From Candidatus Solirubrobacter pratensis (GTDB taxonomy: Bacteria; Actinomycetota; Thermoleophilia; Solirubrobacterales; Solirubrobacteraceae), in contig NZ_AUEK01000008.1 in the NCBI RefSeq assembly GCF_000425945.1, positions 124,001-188,000 on the forward strand: a stretch of DNA of 64,000 nt, in the 5' to 3' direction. Position 1 is the stretch's first letter; every line of letters starts with the position of its first letter. The notes beneath the pieces are model-generated. The model was not told the origin of the DNA. It did not search any database and saw only the letters and a program-made list of their open reading frames with translations. Shown here piece by piece: positions 18,358-26,878 of the stretch. A program made the position numbers and the translations under genes.

Positions 18358-19391
18358 GCCCGTGCAAGCCGCGCGACGCCGATGTGCGTGTCCGCCATTC
18401 CGTAGAAGACGAACAGCGAGCCCTCGATCTCCTCGATCGCGGTCGGGAAGACGACGTTCGGCACCGTGCCCGCCAGCTCCTCGGGCGACTCCGGCTTCAG
18501 CAACGGCTCGGCCGTGCGGGCGAGCACGCGCGCGGGGTCCTCGGGGTCCAGGAGCAGCGCGCCGGCCTCGTAGCGCACGCGCTGCTGCTGGTCGGTGCCG
18601 GGGTGCATCTCGCCGGTGACGCCGTGGTGGATCGCCAGCCAGCCTTCCTCCACGCGGACCGGCGGCGGGCCGGCGCCGATCTTCAGCGCCTCCCAGCCGT
18701 ACTCGCTCGTCGCCACGAGCCGGTGGTCGCGAAGGTGGACGAGCGAATCGCCGTCGGCGTACGAGATCCAGATCCCGGGCCGGTCGTCCTCGAGCCCCGC
18801 CGGCAGCATCGTGCCCTCCCCGGGGACGATCCACGAGAGGTCCCACATCGGCCGGTGCAGCATCGCGTACGCCAGGTTGCCGTGCGGATCCGGCACCGGC
18901 TCCGGGAACCAGACGCAGTCCTTGTTGGGGAAGAGGTTGAGGTCGGTGTCGAGCTCGGGCTGGTAGGCGAAGTGCAGTGGCCCGCGCCGCTCCCAGCGCA
19001 CGAGGTCGCGTGAGACCGCGAGCGCCGGGCGGGGACCGAGCGGGCCGTACGCGACGTAGGTCATCGCGTGCAGGCCCAGCGACGGAATCCACGTCACGCG
19101 CGGGTCCTCGACGCCGGCGTGGCCATTGCCGCGCTCCCAGCCCTCGTCGGGCTCGAGCACCACGCCGCGGCGCTCGACGCCGGCGGGCGCGCCGTCGCGG
19201 ATCACCACTTCGGCGAGGCCCACGCGCGAGACGTTGCCCCGGGCGACGAGGCGGGGCAGGAGATGCAGGCGGCCGTCGGGCGTGCGCCCGCTCGCCGGGT
19301 TGAGCACGCCCTCGGCCTCGCGCGGGTCGCCGGCCGGTGACATCACGACGCCGGCGCGGCTCAGGGTGAACGGGATCGTCGCCACCGTCAT
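18354..19391 (-). CDS. GH130-family glycoside phosphorylase/hydrolase
   Basis: Five-bladed beta-propeller enzyme of 345 residues related to GH130 (beta-mannoside phosphorylases and hydrolases). Family marks are VLNPASGRTPDGRLHLLPRLV, the catalytic-region GVEDPRVTWI, and NKDCVWFPEPV followed by MLHRP. There is no signal peptide, so it acts on imported oligosaccharides in the cytoplasm. It is the last gene of the lacI-SBP-permease-permease operon, joined by an ATGA overlap. A beta-linked mannoside or related glycoside is the likely substrate (inference from family). Confidence 0.82.
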   Translation of the reverse strand: MTVATIPFTLSRAGVVMSPAGDPREAEGVLNPASGRTPDGRLHLLPRLVARGNVSRVGLAEVVIRDGAPAGVERRGVVLEPDEGWERGNGHAGVEDPRVTWIPSLGLHAMTYVAYGPLGPRPALAVSRDLVRWERRGPLHFAYQPELDTDLNLFPNKDCVWFPEPVPDPHGNLAYAMLHRPMWDLSWIVPGEGTMLPAGLEDDRPGIWISYADGDSLVHLRDHRLVATSEYGWEALKIGAGPPPVRVEEGWLAIHHGVTGEMHPGTDQQQRVRYEAGALLLDPEDPARVLARTAEPLLKPESPEELAGTVPNVVFPTAIEEIEGSLFVFYGMADTHIGVARLARA

Positions 19392-20296
19392 CCCTTCACC
19401 CCTGAGCCGATGTTGGCCGAGACGAACCGCCTCTGGAAGGCGATGAAGAGGATCACGGCGGGTGCCGCCAGCACGCACGCGCCGGCGAGGATCGCGCCGA
19501 ACGGATTCGCCGCGCGCGCGGACACGGTGTCCATGTAGTTGGCCAGGGCCACCGCGAGTGGCTGCATCGAGCGCTCCTTGGTCACGAGGAAGGGCCAGAG
19601 GAACTCGTTCCACGGGCCGATGAAGGTCACCAGCACGGCGGTCAGCAGCGCCGGCTTGCAGAGGGGGACGGCGATCCTGCGCAGGATCGTCAGCTCGCTC
19701 GCGCCGTCGACGCGCGCGGCGTCGAAGAGCTCCCGCGGCAGCTGCAGGAAGAACTGCCGGAAGACGAACACGGCCGTCGAGTTGATCGCGAACGGCAGGA
19801 TCATCCCGAGGTAGCTGTCGGCGAGCCTGTAGTCGCGCACGATCAGCACGTAGAGCGGGATCGTGAGCAACTGGAACGGGACGACGAGGACCAGCATCAC
19901 GCCGGCGAACACCGAGCCTTTGCCGCGGAACTCGAGCACCGCGAGCGCGTAGCCGGCGAGCAGGCCGAAGACGACCGTGCAGAGGATCACGCCGCCGGTG
20001 AACACGCCGGAGTTGATCAGCGTGCGCCCGAGCGAGATCGCGCCGTCGATCTGCCGGTAGTTGTGCAGCGTGAGGTTGCCGGGATCGGGCCATGCGCCGC
20101 CGATCCCGGTGTCCGGCTCGGCCTGCAGCGAGCCGATCAGCATGTAGTAGAAGGGGAACAGGAACAGCAGCGCGCCCGCGAAGAGCACGAGCAGCCGCAC
20201 CGCGCGGCCGCGGGTCCCGCGACGGGGGCGCGCCTTGGCGCGCGACCTGGCGGTGGCGGAGCTGCGCTCGATCGTCTCGATCGCCATGTCAGTCAC
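19388..20296 (-). CDS. Sugar ABC transporter permease (MalG type)
   Basis: Membrane subunit of a carbohydrate (CUT1) importer, 302 residues, with an N-terminal basic cytoplasmic stretch and six predicted helices. The EAA coupling loop is ELFDAARVDGASELTILRRIAVPLCKP. It overlaps the partner permease by 8 nt and the GH130 gene by 4 nt. The ATPase subunit is absent from the operon, as is common for CUT1 systems that share one MsiK-type ATPase. Confidence 0.9.
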   Translation of the reverse strand: MTDMAIETIERSSATARSRAKARPRRGTRGRAVRLLVLFAGALLFLFPFYYMLIGSLQAEPDTGIGGAWPDPGNLTLHNYRQIDGAISLGRTLINSGVFTGGVILCTVVFGLLAGYALAVLEFRGKGSVFAGVMLVLVVPFQLLTIPLYVLIVRDYRLADSYLGMILPFAINSTAVFVFRQFFLQLPRELFDAARVDGASELTILRRIAVPLCKPALLTAVLVTFIGPWNEFLWPFLVTKERSMQPLAVALANYMDTVSARAANPFGAILAGACVLAAPAVILFIAFQRRFVSANIGSGVKG

Positions 20297-21200
20297 GCCC
20301 CTCGAGCAGCTTGCGGCTCAGCAGCGAGAGCGCGAGCACGATCGCCACGAGGATGATCCCGATGGCGGCCGCGACGTCCGGCTGCCCCTGCTCGATCCCT
20401 CGCTGGTACATCAGCAGCACGGGCGTCGTCGACGCGCCGTCCGGCCCGCCGCCGCCCGTGAGCAGGTACGGCTCGGTGAAGAGGTTGCCGCCGGTGATGA
20501 CGGCGAGCACGACGACCAGCACGGTCGCCGGCCGCACGCCCGGCACGGTCACGCTCAGGAACGAGCGCCAGCGCGTCGCGCCGTCCACGGCCGCCGCGTC
20601 GTAGAGCTCCTTCGGCACGTTCTGCAGCGCCGCGAGGTAGAGCAGGATGAAGAAGCCCGCCTGCTTCCAGGCGACGTAGACGGCGATCATCGGCATCGCC
20701 AGGTGCGAGTTGACCAGCCACGACGGGCTCGGCGCGAGCGGCCCCAGCACCGTGTTCACCAGCCCGGTGCGGCTGAACAGCCACAGCCAGACGGCGACCA
20801 CGGCGACGCTGGCCGTCACGTACGGGATGTAGTACGCGGCGCGCAGGAAGCCGCGGAACGGCACCGCGGCGTTGAGCGCCACCGCGAGCCCGAGCGCGAT
20901 GATCACGGTCAGCGGGACGTTGATCGCGATGAACACGCCGACGTGCACGAACGACGCGCGCACGTCCGGGTCGCCGAGCGCCGTCGAGAAGTTGTGCAGC
21001 CCGACCCACGGCCGGTCGACCACCGCTCCCGGCGCGGCGAAGAAGTAGTCGTGCAGCGACATGTAGACCGCGAACCCCAGCGGGTACGCGAAGATCGCCG
21101 CGAGAAAGAGGACGTAGGGGCTGACGAACGCCAGCCCCAGCGGATGTCGCCCCAGGACGCGGCGCCGCAGCGGGCGCCGCGCGATCGTCGCCGCTCCCAC
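20289..21200 (-). CDS. Sugar ABC transporter permease (MalF type)
   Basis: Second membrane subunit of the same CUT1 importer, 303 residues. The EAA loop is ELYDAAAVDGATRWRSFLSVTVPGVRP, and the periplasmic part before it (VGLHNFSTALGDPDVRASF) is typical of MalF-like permeases. It begins one nucleotide after the substrate-binding protein stop and overlaps the next permease by 8 nt. Confidence 0.9.
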   Translation of the reverse strand: MGAATIARRPLRRRVLGRHPLGLAFVSPYVLFLAAIFAYPLGFAVYMSLHDYFFAAPGAVVDRPWVGLHNFSTALGDPDVRASFVHVGVFIAINVPLTVIIALGLAVALNAAVPFRGFLRAAYYIPYVTASVAVVAVWLWLFSRTGLVNTVLGPLAPSPSWLVNSHLAMPMIAVYVAWKQAGFFILLYLAALQNVPKELYDAAAVDGATRWRSFLSVTVPGVRPATVLVVVLAVITGGNLFTEPYLLTGGGGPDGASTTPVLLMYQRGIEQGQPDVAAAIGIILVAIVLALSLLSRKLLEGRD

Positions 21201-21201
21201 G

Positions 21202-22485
21202 TCAGGACCCTTCCTTCGCGAGGCCCTCGACCTTGCCGGCCGCCTGGCTGAGCGCCTGCTGCGGCTCCTGTTTGCCGAAGATCACCGACTTCGAGTAGGC
21301 GTCGCGGAACGTCTGCCAGATCGTCACCGAATTGGCGACGTTCGGGACCTCGACGATGCGCGCGGCCTGCTCGGCGAACGTCTTGTACTCCTTGCGCTCG
21401 GCGAAGTAGTCCGGGTAGGCGGCGGGCAGGTCCGGCCGCATCGGCATCTGGCCCGTCTTCTGCAGGAGCTCGCCGTCCTGCTGCTTGGAGGTGGCGAACT
21501 TCAGGACGTCCCACGCCGTGCCGCGGTTCTTGCACGCGCTGTACATCGCGATCGACTTCTCGTCGGAGAACGTGTGGATGTCGCCCGCCGGCTTGCCGTC
21601 GGCGGTCGGCACGGGCGCGACGCCCCAGTCGACCTTGTCGCCGTAGACCGCGACCGCCCACGGGCCGACGATCGCCATCGCCGCCTTGCCGTCGGCGAAC
21701 GCGTCACCGTTGTACTTCTCGTTCGGCGCGAGGTGCTCGCTGTAGAGCGTCTTCCAGAAGTCCGCGACCTGCCGGCCCTCAGGCGAGTCGAACTGCGGCT
21801 TGCCGTCCTGCACGAGCTGCTTACCGGTCTGGGCGATGAACAGCGGGTAGTAGTCGAACCACGACTGGTAGAACTCGCTCGTCGGCGCCGGGTAGATCGC
21901 GGCCGGCGCGGCCTTGCTCTTGACGATCTTGCGCGCGGTGTCGAGGAACTCCGCGTACGTCGAGAGCGGCGGGTTCTTCGCGTCGACGCCCGCCTTCTTC
22001 AGCAGCTTGCGGTTGTAGAAGATCATCACCGGGTTCGACTTCCACGGCAGCTGGTAGTACTTGCCGTCCGGCGACCGGTACTGCCCCGCCGCCGCACCGG
22101 TGCGGCTCTCGACGTACCGCCGCCCGCCGGGCATGTCGTCGAGCGCGACCAGACCGCCCTGCTTCTGGAACTGCGGCACCGCGGCGGGTGACGTGTTGAA
22201 GACCAGGCACGGCGCGTTGCCGGCGGTGATGGCGGCGCCGATCACCTCCTCGGAGCTCTTGCCGGTCGGGATCTCCTGGCCCGTCACCCGCTCGCCGGGA
22301 TGCGCCTTGTTCCAGGCGGCGACCATTGCCTTTCCCCACGCGACCTCCTCCTGGTTGTTCGAGTACCAGACCTTGATCGGGCCGCGGGCGGCGGCGGCGT
22401 CCTTCGACGACGTGCCGCCCGAGCCGCCGCAGGCTGCGGCGAGGGCCACGACGGCGGCGACGGCCGGGACGAGGCGAGGGTTCAT
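21202..22485 (-). CDS. Sugar ABC transporter substrate-binding lipoprotein
   Basis: Extracellular solute-binding protein family 1, 427 residues. The lipoprotein signal MNPRLVPAVAAVVALAAACGG gives a lipidated cysteine at about residue 19. The body shows family segments such as PCLVFNTSPAAVPQFQKQGGLVAL, YYQLPWKSNPVMIFYNRKLLKKAG and GKAAMAIVGPWAV. It overlaps lacI upstream by an ATGA. The oligosaccharide it binds is presumably made by the divergent secreted glycosidase (inference). Confidence 0.9.
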   Translation of the reverse strand: MNPRLVPAVAAVVALAAACGGSGGTSSKDAAAARGPIKVWYSNNQEEVAWGKAMVAAWNKAHPGERVTGQEIPTGKSSEEVIGAAITAGNAPCLVFNTSPAAVPQFQKQGGLVALDDMPGGRRYVESRTGAAAGQYRSPDGKYYQLPWKSNPVMIFYNRKLLKKAGVDAKNPPLSTYAEFLDTARKIVKSKAAPAAIYPAPTSEFYQSWFDYYPLFIAQTGKQLVQDGKPQFDSPEGRQVADFWKTLYSEHLAPNEKYNGDAFADGKAAMAIVGPWAVAVYGDKVDWGVAPVPTADGKPAGDIHTFSDEKSIAMYSACKNRGTAWDVLKFATSKQQDGELLQKTGQMPMRPDLPAAYPDYFAERKEYKTFAEQAARIVEVPNVANSVTIWQTFRDAYSKSVIFGKQEPQQALSQAAGKVEGLAKEGS

Positions 22486-23537
22486 GACGGTCTCCTCTCT
22501 TCGGTCGAGGCGCGCACCACCAGCCGAGCCGGTTCCAGCTCGACGTCTCTCGGGTGCCCCTCGATGGCGTCCAGCAGGACGCGGGTTGCCGTCCGGCCCC
22601 AGGACACGGGGTCGGAGCGGACGCTCGTGAGTGACGGATAGACGTGGGCGGCGAGCTCTGAGTCCTCGTAGCCCACGAGGGAGAGGTCGCGCGGCGGGGC
22701 GAAGCCCAGCTCGTGCGCGACGGTGAGACCGGCGATCGCCATCGCGTCGTTGGCGTAGACGATCGCCGTGGGGCGGTCGGGGCGGCTCAGGAGCTCGCGC
22801 GTCGCGCTGGCTCCCGAGGCCGCGGTGAAGTCGGCGACGGCGACGAGGTCGGGCGCGAGGCCCTGGTCGATCATCGCCTGCGTCCAGACGGCGCGGCGAT
22901 GGGCGCCGTGGAGCATGTCGGGCCGGCCGGCGACATAGGCGATGCGCTCATGGCGCAGCTCGGCGAGGTGGCGGACGGCGGCGGCGACGCCGGGCCCGTC
23001 GTCCTGGCAGACGGCCGGGAAGGGGCTCGGGACGTCGGGGCGGTTGAGCGTGACGGCGGCGAGGCCGAGCTCCTGCAGCAGCGCGATCCGCGGGTCGTCG
23101 AAGCGCAGGTCGGTGAGGAAGACGCCGTCGACGCGCTCGCTGCGCGCGAGGTGCCGGTAGCGGTCGGCCTCGGTGTCCTCGCTGACGACCTGCAGCAGGA
23201 GCGCGACGCCGCGCTCGGCGAGCTCCAGCTCGACGCCGGCGATGAACGCGGGGAAGAACGGGTCGGCGCCGAGGACGAGCGGATCGCGCGCGATGACGAG
23301 GCCGAGCGCGTACTCGCGCCGGCCGCCGAGGCTGCGGGCGGAGGCGCTCGGCTCCCACCCGAGGTCCCGCGCGACCCCGAGGATGCGGGCGCGCGTGTGG
23401 TCCGCGACGCCGGGCCGGTTGTTGAGCGCGAACGAGACCGCGGTCGTCGAGACGCCGGCATGGCGCGCGACGTCGACGATCGTCGGCCCGCGCCGGCGCT
23501 TGCTGCGGCCGGGACGCGCGTTTCGCTCAGCTCCCAC
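22482..23537 (-). CDS. LacI-family transcriptional regulator
   Basis: Repressor of 351 residues. The HTH is TIVDVARHAGVSTTAVSFALNNRPGVADHT, followed by the hinge helix SARSLGGRREYALGLVIA and a periplasmic-binding-like sugar domain. I place the start at GTG 23537; the longer open frame upstream is not conserved-looking and would run through the promoter region. It is first in the operon with the binding protein and permeases. A palindrome with the CG centre typical of LacI operators lies 31-42 nt upstream. Confidence 0.88.
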   Translation of the reverse strand: MGAERNARPGRSKRRRGPTIVDVARHAGVSTTAVSFALNNRPGVADHTRARILGVARDLGWEPSASARSLGGRREYALGLVIARDPLVLGADPFFPAFIAGVELELAERGVALLLQVVSEDTEADRYRHLARSERVDGVFLTDLRFDDPRIALLQELGLAAVTLNRPDVPSPFPAVCQDDGPGVAAAVRHLAELRHERIAYVAGRPDMLHGAHRRAVWTQAMIDQGLAPDLVAVADFTAASGASATRELLSRPDRPTAIVYANDAMAIAGLTVAHELGFAPPRDLSLVGYEDSELAAHVYPSLTSVRSDPVSWGRTATRVLLDAIEGHPRDVELEPARLVVRASTEERRPS

Positions 23538-23567
23538 GAACTGGTTTGTGCCCGGCGAGCGTGGGCA

Positions 23568-23579
23568 TAAAACGTTTAA
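23568..23579. promoter_or_regulatory. Putative LacI-family operator between divergent genes
   Basis: AAACGTTT (23570-23577) is a perfect 8-bp palindrome with the central CG typical of LacI-family operators. Adding the next two positions on each side gives TAAAACGTTTAA with one mismatched pair. It lies between lacI (minus) and the secreted glycosidase gene (plus), 19 nt before the latter's GTG, so one repressor could control both directions. Confidence 0.6.
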
Positions 23580-23598
23580 GTCCAGAGGGAGGTTCGTC

Positions 23599-25482
23599 GT
23601 GCGTCTTGCCCTGCTCGCCGTGTCGTTGCTGCTGCTCGTCCCCGGGTCGGCGCGCGCCGCGCCGCTGACCAACACCGCGCATCTCGACTTCCTGGGGACG
23701 ACCGTGTCGCCGCCGGAGCAGGCGGGGCACTCCACGTATGGAGCGGATCCGATCGGCGTGCTGTGGACGTACGCTGACCGGCAGGCGGACGGCTCCTACC
23801 GCCGCGTGGGCGGCGGGGCGTACGACGCCGCCTCGAACACCTACGGGCAGGGCGCGTTCAACGCCGACGACATCGCCCGCGCGGCGGTCGTATACGTGCG
23901 GCACTGGCGGCAGACGGGCTCGGCCGCGAGCCGCGAGCGCGCCGTCGCGCTGCTGCGCGGGCTGACATACCTGCAGTCGCCGAATGGGAACGTCGTGCTG
24001 TGGATGCAGCCCGACGGGACGCTGAACGTCAGCGCCGACCCGCCGGAGACGCCGGACCCGTCCGACAGCGGCGCGTCGTACTGGCTCGCACGCACGATCT
24101 GGGCGCTCGGCGAGGGCTACGCGGCGTTCCGGCGCGACGATCCGGCGTTCGCCGCGTTCCTGCGCGACCGGCTGGAGCTGGCGCTCGGCGCGCTGGACCG
24201 CGAGGTGCTCGGCCACGGGTGGCAGGTGGCCGACGGCCGCCGCGTGCCCGGGTGGCTGATCGTCGACGGCGCCGACGCGACCGCCGAGGCGATGCTCGGG
24301 CTGGCGGCGTACGTCGAGGCCGGCGGCTCGGATGCGGCCCGGAGCGCGCTTGCGAGATTCGCCGACGGCGTCGCCGCGCTCGGCGGCGGAGATCCGCGCA
24401 CATGGCCCTACGGCGCGCTCCTCCCCTCCGCGACGACCCGCTCCGTGTGGCACGCCTGGGCCTCGCAGATGCCCGAGGCGCTCGCCCACGCCGCCGCCGC
24501 CCTCGGCCGCCGCGACCTCCTCGCCCCCGCGCTCGCCGATGCGGCGTCCTTCACGCCACACCTGCTCGTCGCCGCCGGACCCGAGAACGGGTGGAATCCG
24601 GCGCCGACCGACCACACGCAGATCGCCTATGGCGCTGACAGCCGGCTCCAGAGCCTCCTGGCGGTCGGCAACCCCGGCCCGCGCCGGCTCGCCGGCATCG
24701 CCGCCGCGTGGTACTTCGGCAACAACCCCGCGGGAGCGCCGATGTACGACCCGGCCACGGGCGTCACGTACGACGGTGTGTCCGGCGACGGCGCGATCAA
24801 CCGCAACAGCGGCGCCGAGTCGACCGTCCACGGGCTGCTCTCGATGCTCGCGCTCGACGCGGCGCCCGACGTCGCGGCGCAGGCGCGGATCGCCCGGCCG
24901 GTCGCCCGCCGCACGCAGCGGATTCTCGAGGCGGAGGACGCGACGCTCGCCGGCGGCGCCTCGGTCGTCACGCCGCCCGCGGCATGGACGGGCGAAAGCG
25001 CGTGGAGCGGCGGCCGCTACGTCACGCTCCCGCCGGGCGGCAGCGTCGCGTTCGGCACCGACGCGCCGGGCCTGATCCAGCCGGTCGCGCTGCGCACCGC
25101 CGACGGCAGCGGAGGCGCTACGCGCTGGGGCCCGCTCGGCACCTTGCAGCATGCGAACGCGGGCGCGCAGGGTGCGTCGGCCATCCCCGGGGTGCTCGAG
25201 GCGCAAACGCTTCCGAAGCCCGGCGCCTCGCCGGTTGCGACGCAGGCCGCCCGCGGGACGACCGCACTCGACGCCGTGCTGTTCCAGCCGCTGATCGAGT
25301 CGCTCTCGCTCGCCGGCGACGGTCGAGGCCAGACGCTGCTCCGATCCTTCGCGCTCGGCCGGCGCACTGTCGCCGTCCACGGCACCGCCACGAGCTACGA
25401 CACGGAGGGCCGCGTCTACGCCCGCTCGCGCGGGGGCGCGGTCGTGATCCCTCCGGGAGGCTTCGCCCTAGCGGAGCACTGA
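23599..25482 (+). CDS. Secreted six-hairpin glycosidase-like protein
   Basis: Exported enzyme of 627 residues with a signal peptide (VRLALLAVSLLLLVPGSARA). GTG 23599 has a clear ribosome site, GGGAGG, 6 nt upstream, unlike many genes here. An alpha/alpha-barrel follows: DDIARAAVVYVRHWRQTG, DSGASYWLARTIWALGEGYAAF, and AWYFGNNPAGAPMYDP continuing into NRNSGAESTVHGLLSML. These are features of six-hairpin glycosidases (GH9/GH88-like fold). The C-terminal 200 residues form a beta-rich, probably carbohydrate-binding part. It is divergent from lacI. The polymer it cuts is unknown. Confidence 0.75.
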   Translation: MRLALLAVSLLLLVPGSARAAPLTNTAHLDFLGTTVSPPEQAGHSTYGADPIGVLWTYADRQADGSYRRVGGGAYDAASNTYGQGAFNADDIARAAVVYVRHWRQTGSAASRERAVALLRGLTYLQSPNGNVVLWMQPDGTLNVSADPPETPDPSDSGASYWLARTIWALGEGYAAFRRDDPAFAAFLRDRLELALGALDREVLGHGWQVADGRRVPGWLIVDGADATAEAMLGLAAYVEAGGSDAARSALARFADGVAALGGGDPRTWPYGALLPSATTRSVWHAWASQMPEALAHAAAALGRRDLLAPALADAASFTPHLLVAAGPENGWNPAPTDHTQIAYGADSRLQSLLAVGNPGPRRLAGIAAAWYFGNNPAGAPMYDPATGVTYDGVSGDGAINRNSGAESTVHGLLSMLALDAAPDVAAQARIARPVARRTQRILEAEDATLAGGASVVTPPAAWTGESAWSGGRYVTLPPGGSVAFGTDAPGLIQPVALRTADGSGGATRWGPLGTLQHANAGAQGASAIPGVLEAQTLPKPGASPVATQAARGTTALDAVLFQPLIESLSLAGDGRGQTLLRSFALGRRTVAVHGTATSYDTEGRVYARSRGGAVVIPPGGFALAEH

Positions 25483-26004
25483 GCCCAGCGCGCGGGCGTC
25501 GTCGAACAGCGTCGCCCGCAGCGACTGGTTGTACATCGCCGCCGCCGGGTGGTAGAGCGGGAAGAGCCGCTCGTGCAGCAGCGTGCCGTGCACCTCGGCG
25601 ATCTTGGCCGCCGGCGCGAAGTGCTTGAGCGCATGGCGGCCGAGCGGCACGATCACGCGCGGGGAGATCAGCTCGACCTCGGTCTCCAGCCACGGCATGC
25701 AGTGGGCGACCTCGGTCGCGCGCGGATCGCGGTTCTTCGGCGGCCGCGCCTTGACGACGTTCGTGATCCAGACGTCCTCGCGCCGCATCCCCGCCGCCTC
25801 CAGCAGCTCCTCGAGCAGCATCCCCGCGCGCCCCACGAACGGGCGCCCGAGCCGGTCCTCGTTCGCGCCCGGCGCCTCGCCGACGAACATCACGGCGGCG
25901 TCCGGCGAGCCCTCGCCGGGAACCATCCGCGTCGCCTTCTCGCACGGCTCGAAGCCGCAACCCGAATGGGCGACGATCTCATCGTGCAGCGCCGCGAGGT
26001 CCAT
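25468..26004 (-). CDS. Uracil-DNA glycosylase, family 4-like
   Basis: DNA repair glycosylase of 178 residues. The catalytic loop is VGEAPGANEDRLGRPFVGRAG (41-61) and the second active-site motif is LYHPAAAMYN. Family 4 enzymes bind a [4Fe-4S] cluster through four cysteines (C-X2-C, then C-X14-17-C). Here the first pair is C16-X4-C21, the fourth ligand C102 is present, but the third position is alanine (A86 in NVVKARPPKNR). The cluster may be altered or absent. The 3' end overlaps the secreted glycosidase gene by 15 nt. Confidence 0.85.
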   Translation of the reverse strand: MDLAALHDEIVAHSGCGFEPCEKATRMVPGEGSPDAAVMFVGEAPGANEDRLGRPFVGRAGMLLEELLEAAGMRREDVWITNVVKARPPKNRDPRATEVAHCMPWLETEVELISPRVIVPLGRHALKHFAPAAKIAEVHGTLLHERLFPLYHPAAAMYNQSLRATLFDDARALGSVLR

Positions 26005-26018
26005 CTCGCGGCACGAGG

Positions 26019-26201
26019 CTAGCTGCCCTCTTCGGGCTCCTTCTTGGAGTCCTCGTCCTTGCCGGTCAGCGCCTCGCGGAACCCGCGGATGCCCGAGCCG
26101 AGCGACCTCCCGGCCTCGGGGAGGCGCTTCGGGCCCAGCACGATCAGCGCGATCACGCCGACGATGAGCCAGTGGACGGGACTTTCCAGGCCGGTGAACA
26201 C
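26019..26201 (-). CDS. tatA: Sec-independent translocase subunit TatA
   Basis: A 60-residue TatA/E protein. One membrane helix (WLIVGVIALIVLGPKRLPEAGRSLG) contains the FGPxxLP-type hinge as LGPKRLP, followed by an amphipathic helix and an acidic tail. It forms the pore-like part of the Tat pathway in the cytoplasmic membrane. The start is GTG; a TACCGT box lies 7 nt upstream. No tatB or tatC is nearby. Confidence 0.92.
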   Translation of the reverse strand: MFTGLESPVHWLIVGVIALIVLGPKRLPEAGRSLGSGIRGFREALTGKDEDSKKEPEEGS

Positions 26202-26242
26202 GGATCCTACGGTAGGCGGCGCAGATGAGCCGTTGCGGATGA

Positions 26243-26878
26243 TCAGTCGACCAGGCGGCGCTGGACCGCCCAGCGCGACAGCTCGTGGCGGGAGGAGAGC
26301 TGGAGCTTGCGCAGGACGGCGGAGACGTGCGCCTCGACGGTCTTGGTCGAGATCCCCAGCCGTGCCGCGATCTCCTTGTAGAGGTAGCCGCGGGCGATGT
26401 GGCGCAGGACCTCGCGCTCGCGCGTGGTCAGCTGGTCGAGCTCCGGGTCGACCTCGGCGGGCGCCAGCGAAGCGAACGCGTCGAGCACGAAGCCGGCCAG
26501 CCGCGGGGAGAACACGGCGTCGCCGTCGGCCACGCGCCGCACCGCGTCCGCGAGCTCGACGCCCGAGATCGTCTTGGTGACGTAGCCGCGCGCGCCCGCG
26601 CGGATGACGGCGATCACGTCCTCCGGCGCGTCGGACACCGAGAGCGCGAGGAAGCGCTGCGCCGGCCGGCGCTCGCTCACCTGCCGGATCACCTCCAGGC
26701 CGCCGCCGCCCGGCATGTGAACGTCGAGCACGACCACGTCGGGCTCGACCTCGAGGATCTCGCGCACGGCGTCCTCGACCGTGGCGGCGTCGCCGAGCAC
26801 CTCGACCAGCCCGTCCAGCTCGGCGCGCACGCCGGAGCGGAACAGCTGGTGGTCGTCGACGAGCACGACCGACGTCAT
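26243..26878 (-). CDS. LuxR/NarL-type response regulator
   Basis: Two-component regulator of 211 residues. The receiver has the acidic pair in VVLVDDHQLFRSGVRAEL, the phospho-Asp in VVVLDVHMPGGGG and the lysine in RGYVTKTISG. The LuxR HTH at the C-terminus is LTTREREVLRHIARGYLYKEIAARLGISTKTVEAHV. Its ATG overlaps the stop of the PspC-histidine kinase gene (ATGA), so the two form a pair. It probably binds near the promoter of its own operon (inference). Confidence 0.92.
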   Translation of the reverse strand: MTSVVLVDDHQLFRSGVRAELDGLVEVLGDAATVEDAVREILEVEPDVVVLDVHMPGGGGLEVIRQVSERRPAQRFLALSVSDAPEDVIAVIRAGARGYVTKTISGVELADAVRRVADGDAVFSPRLAGFVLDAFASLAPAEVDPELDQLTTREREVLRHIARGYLYKEIAARLGISTKTVEAHVSAVLRKLQLSSRHELSRWAVQRRLVD

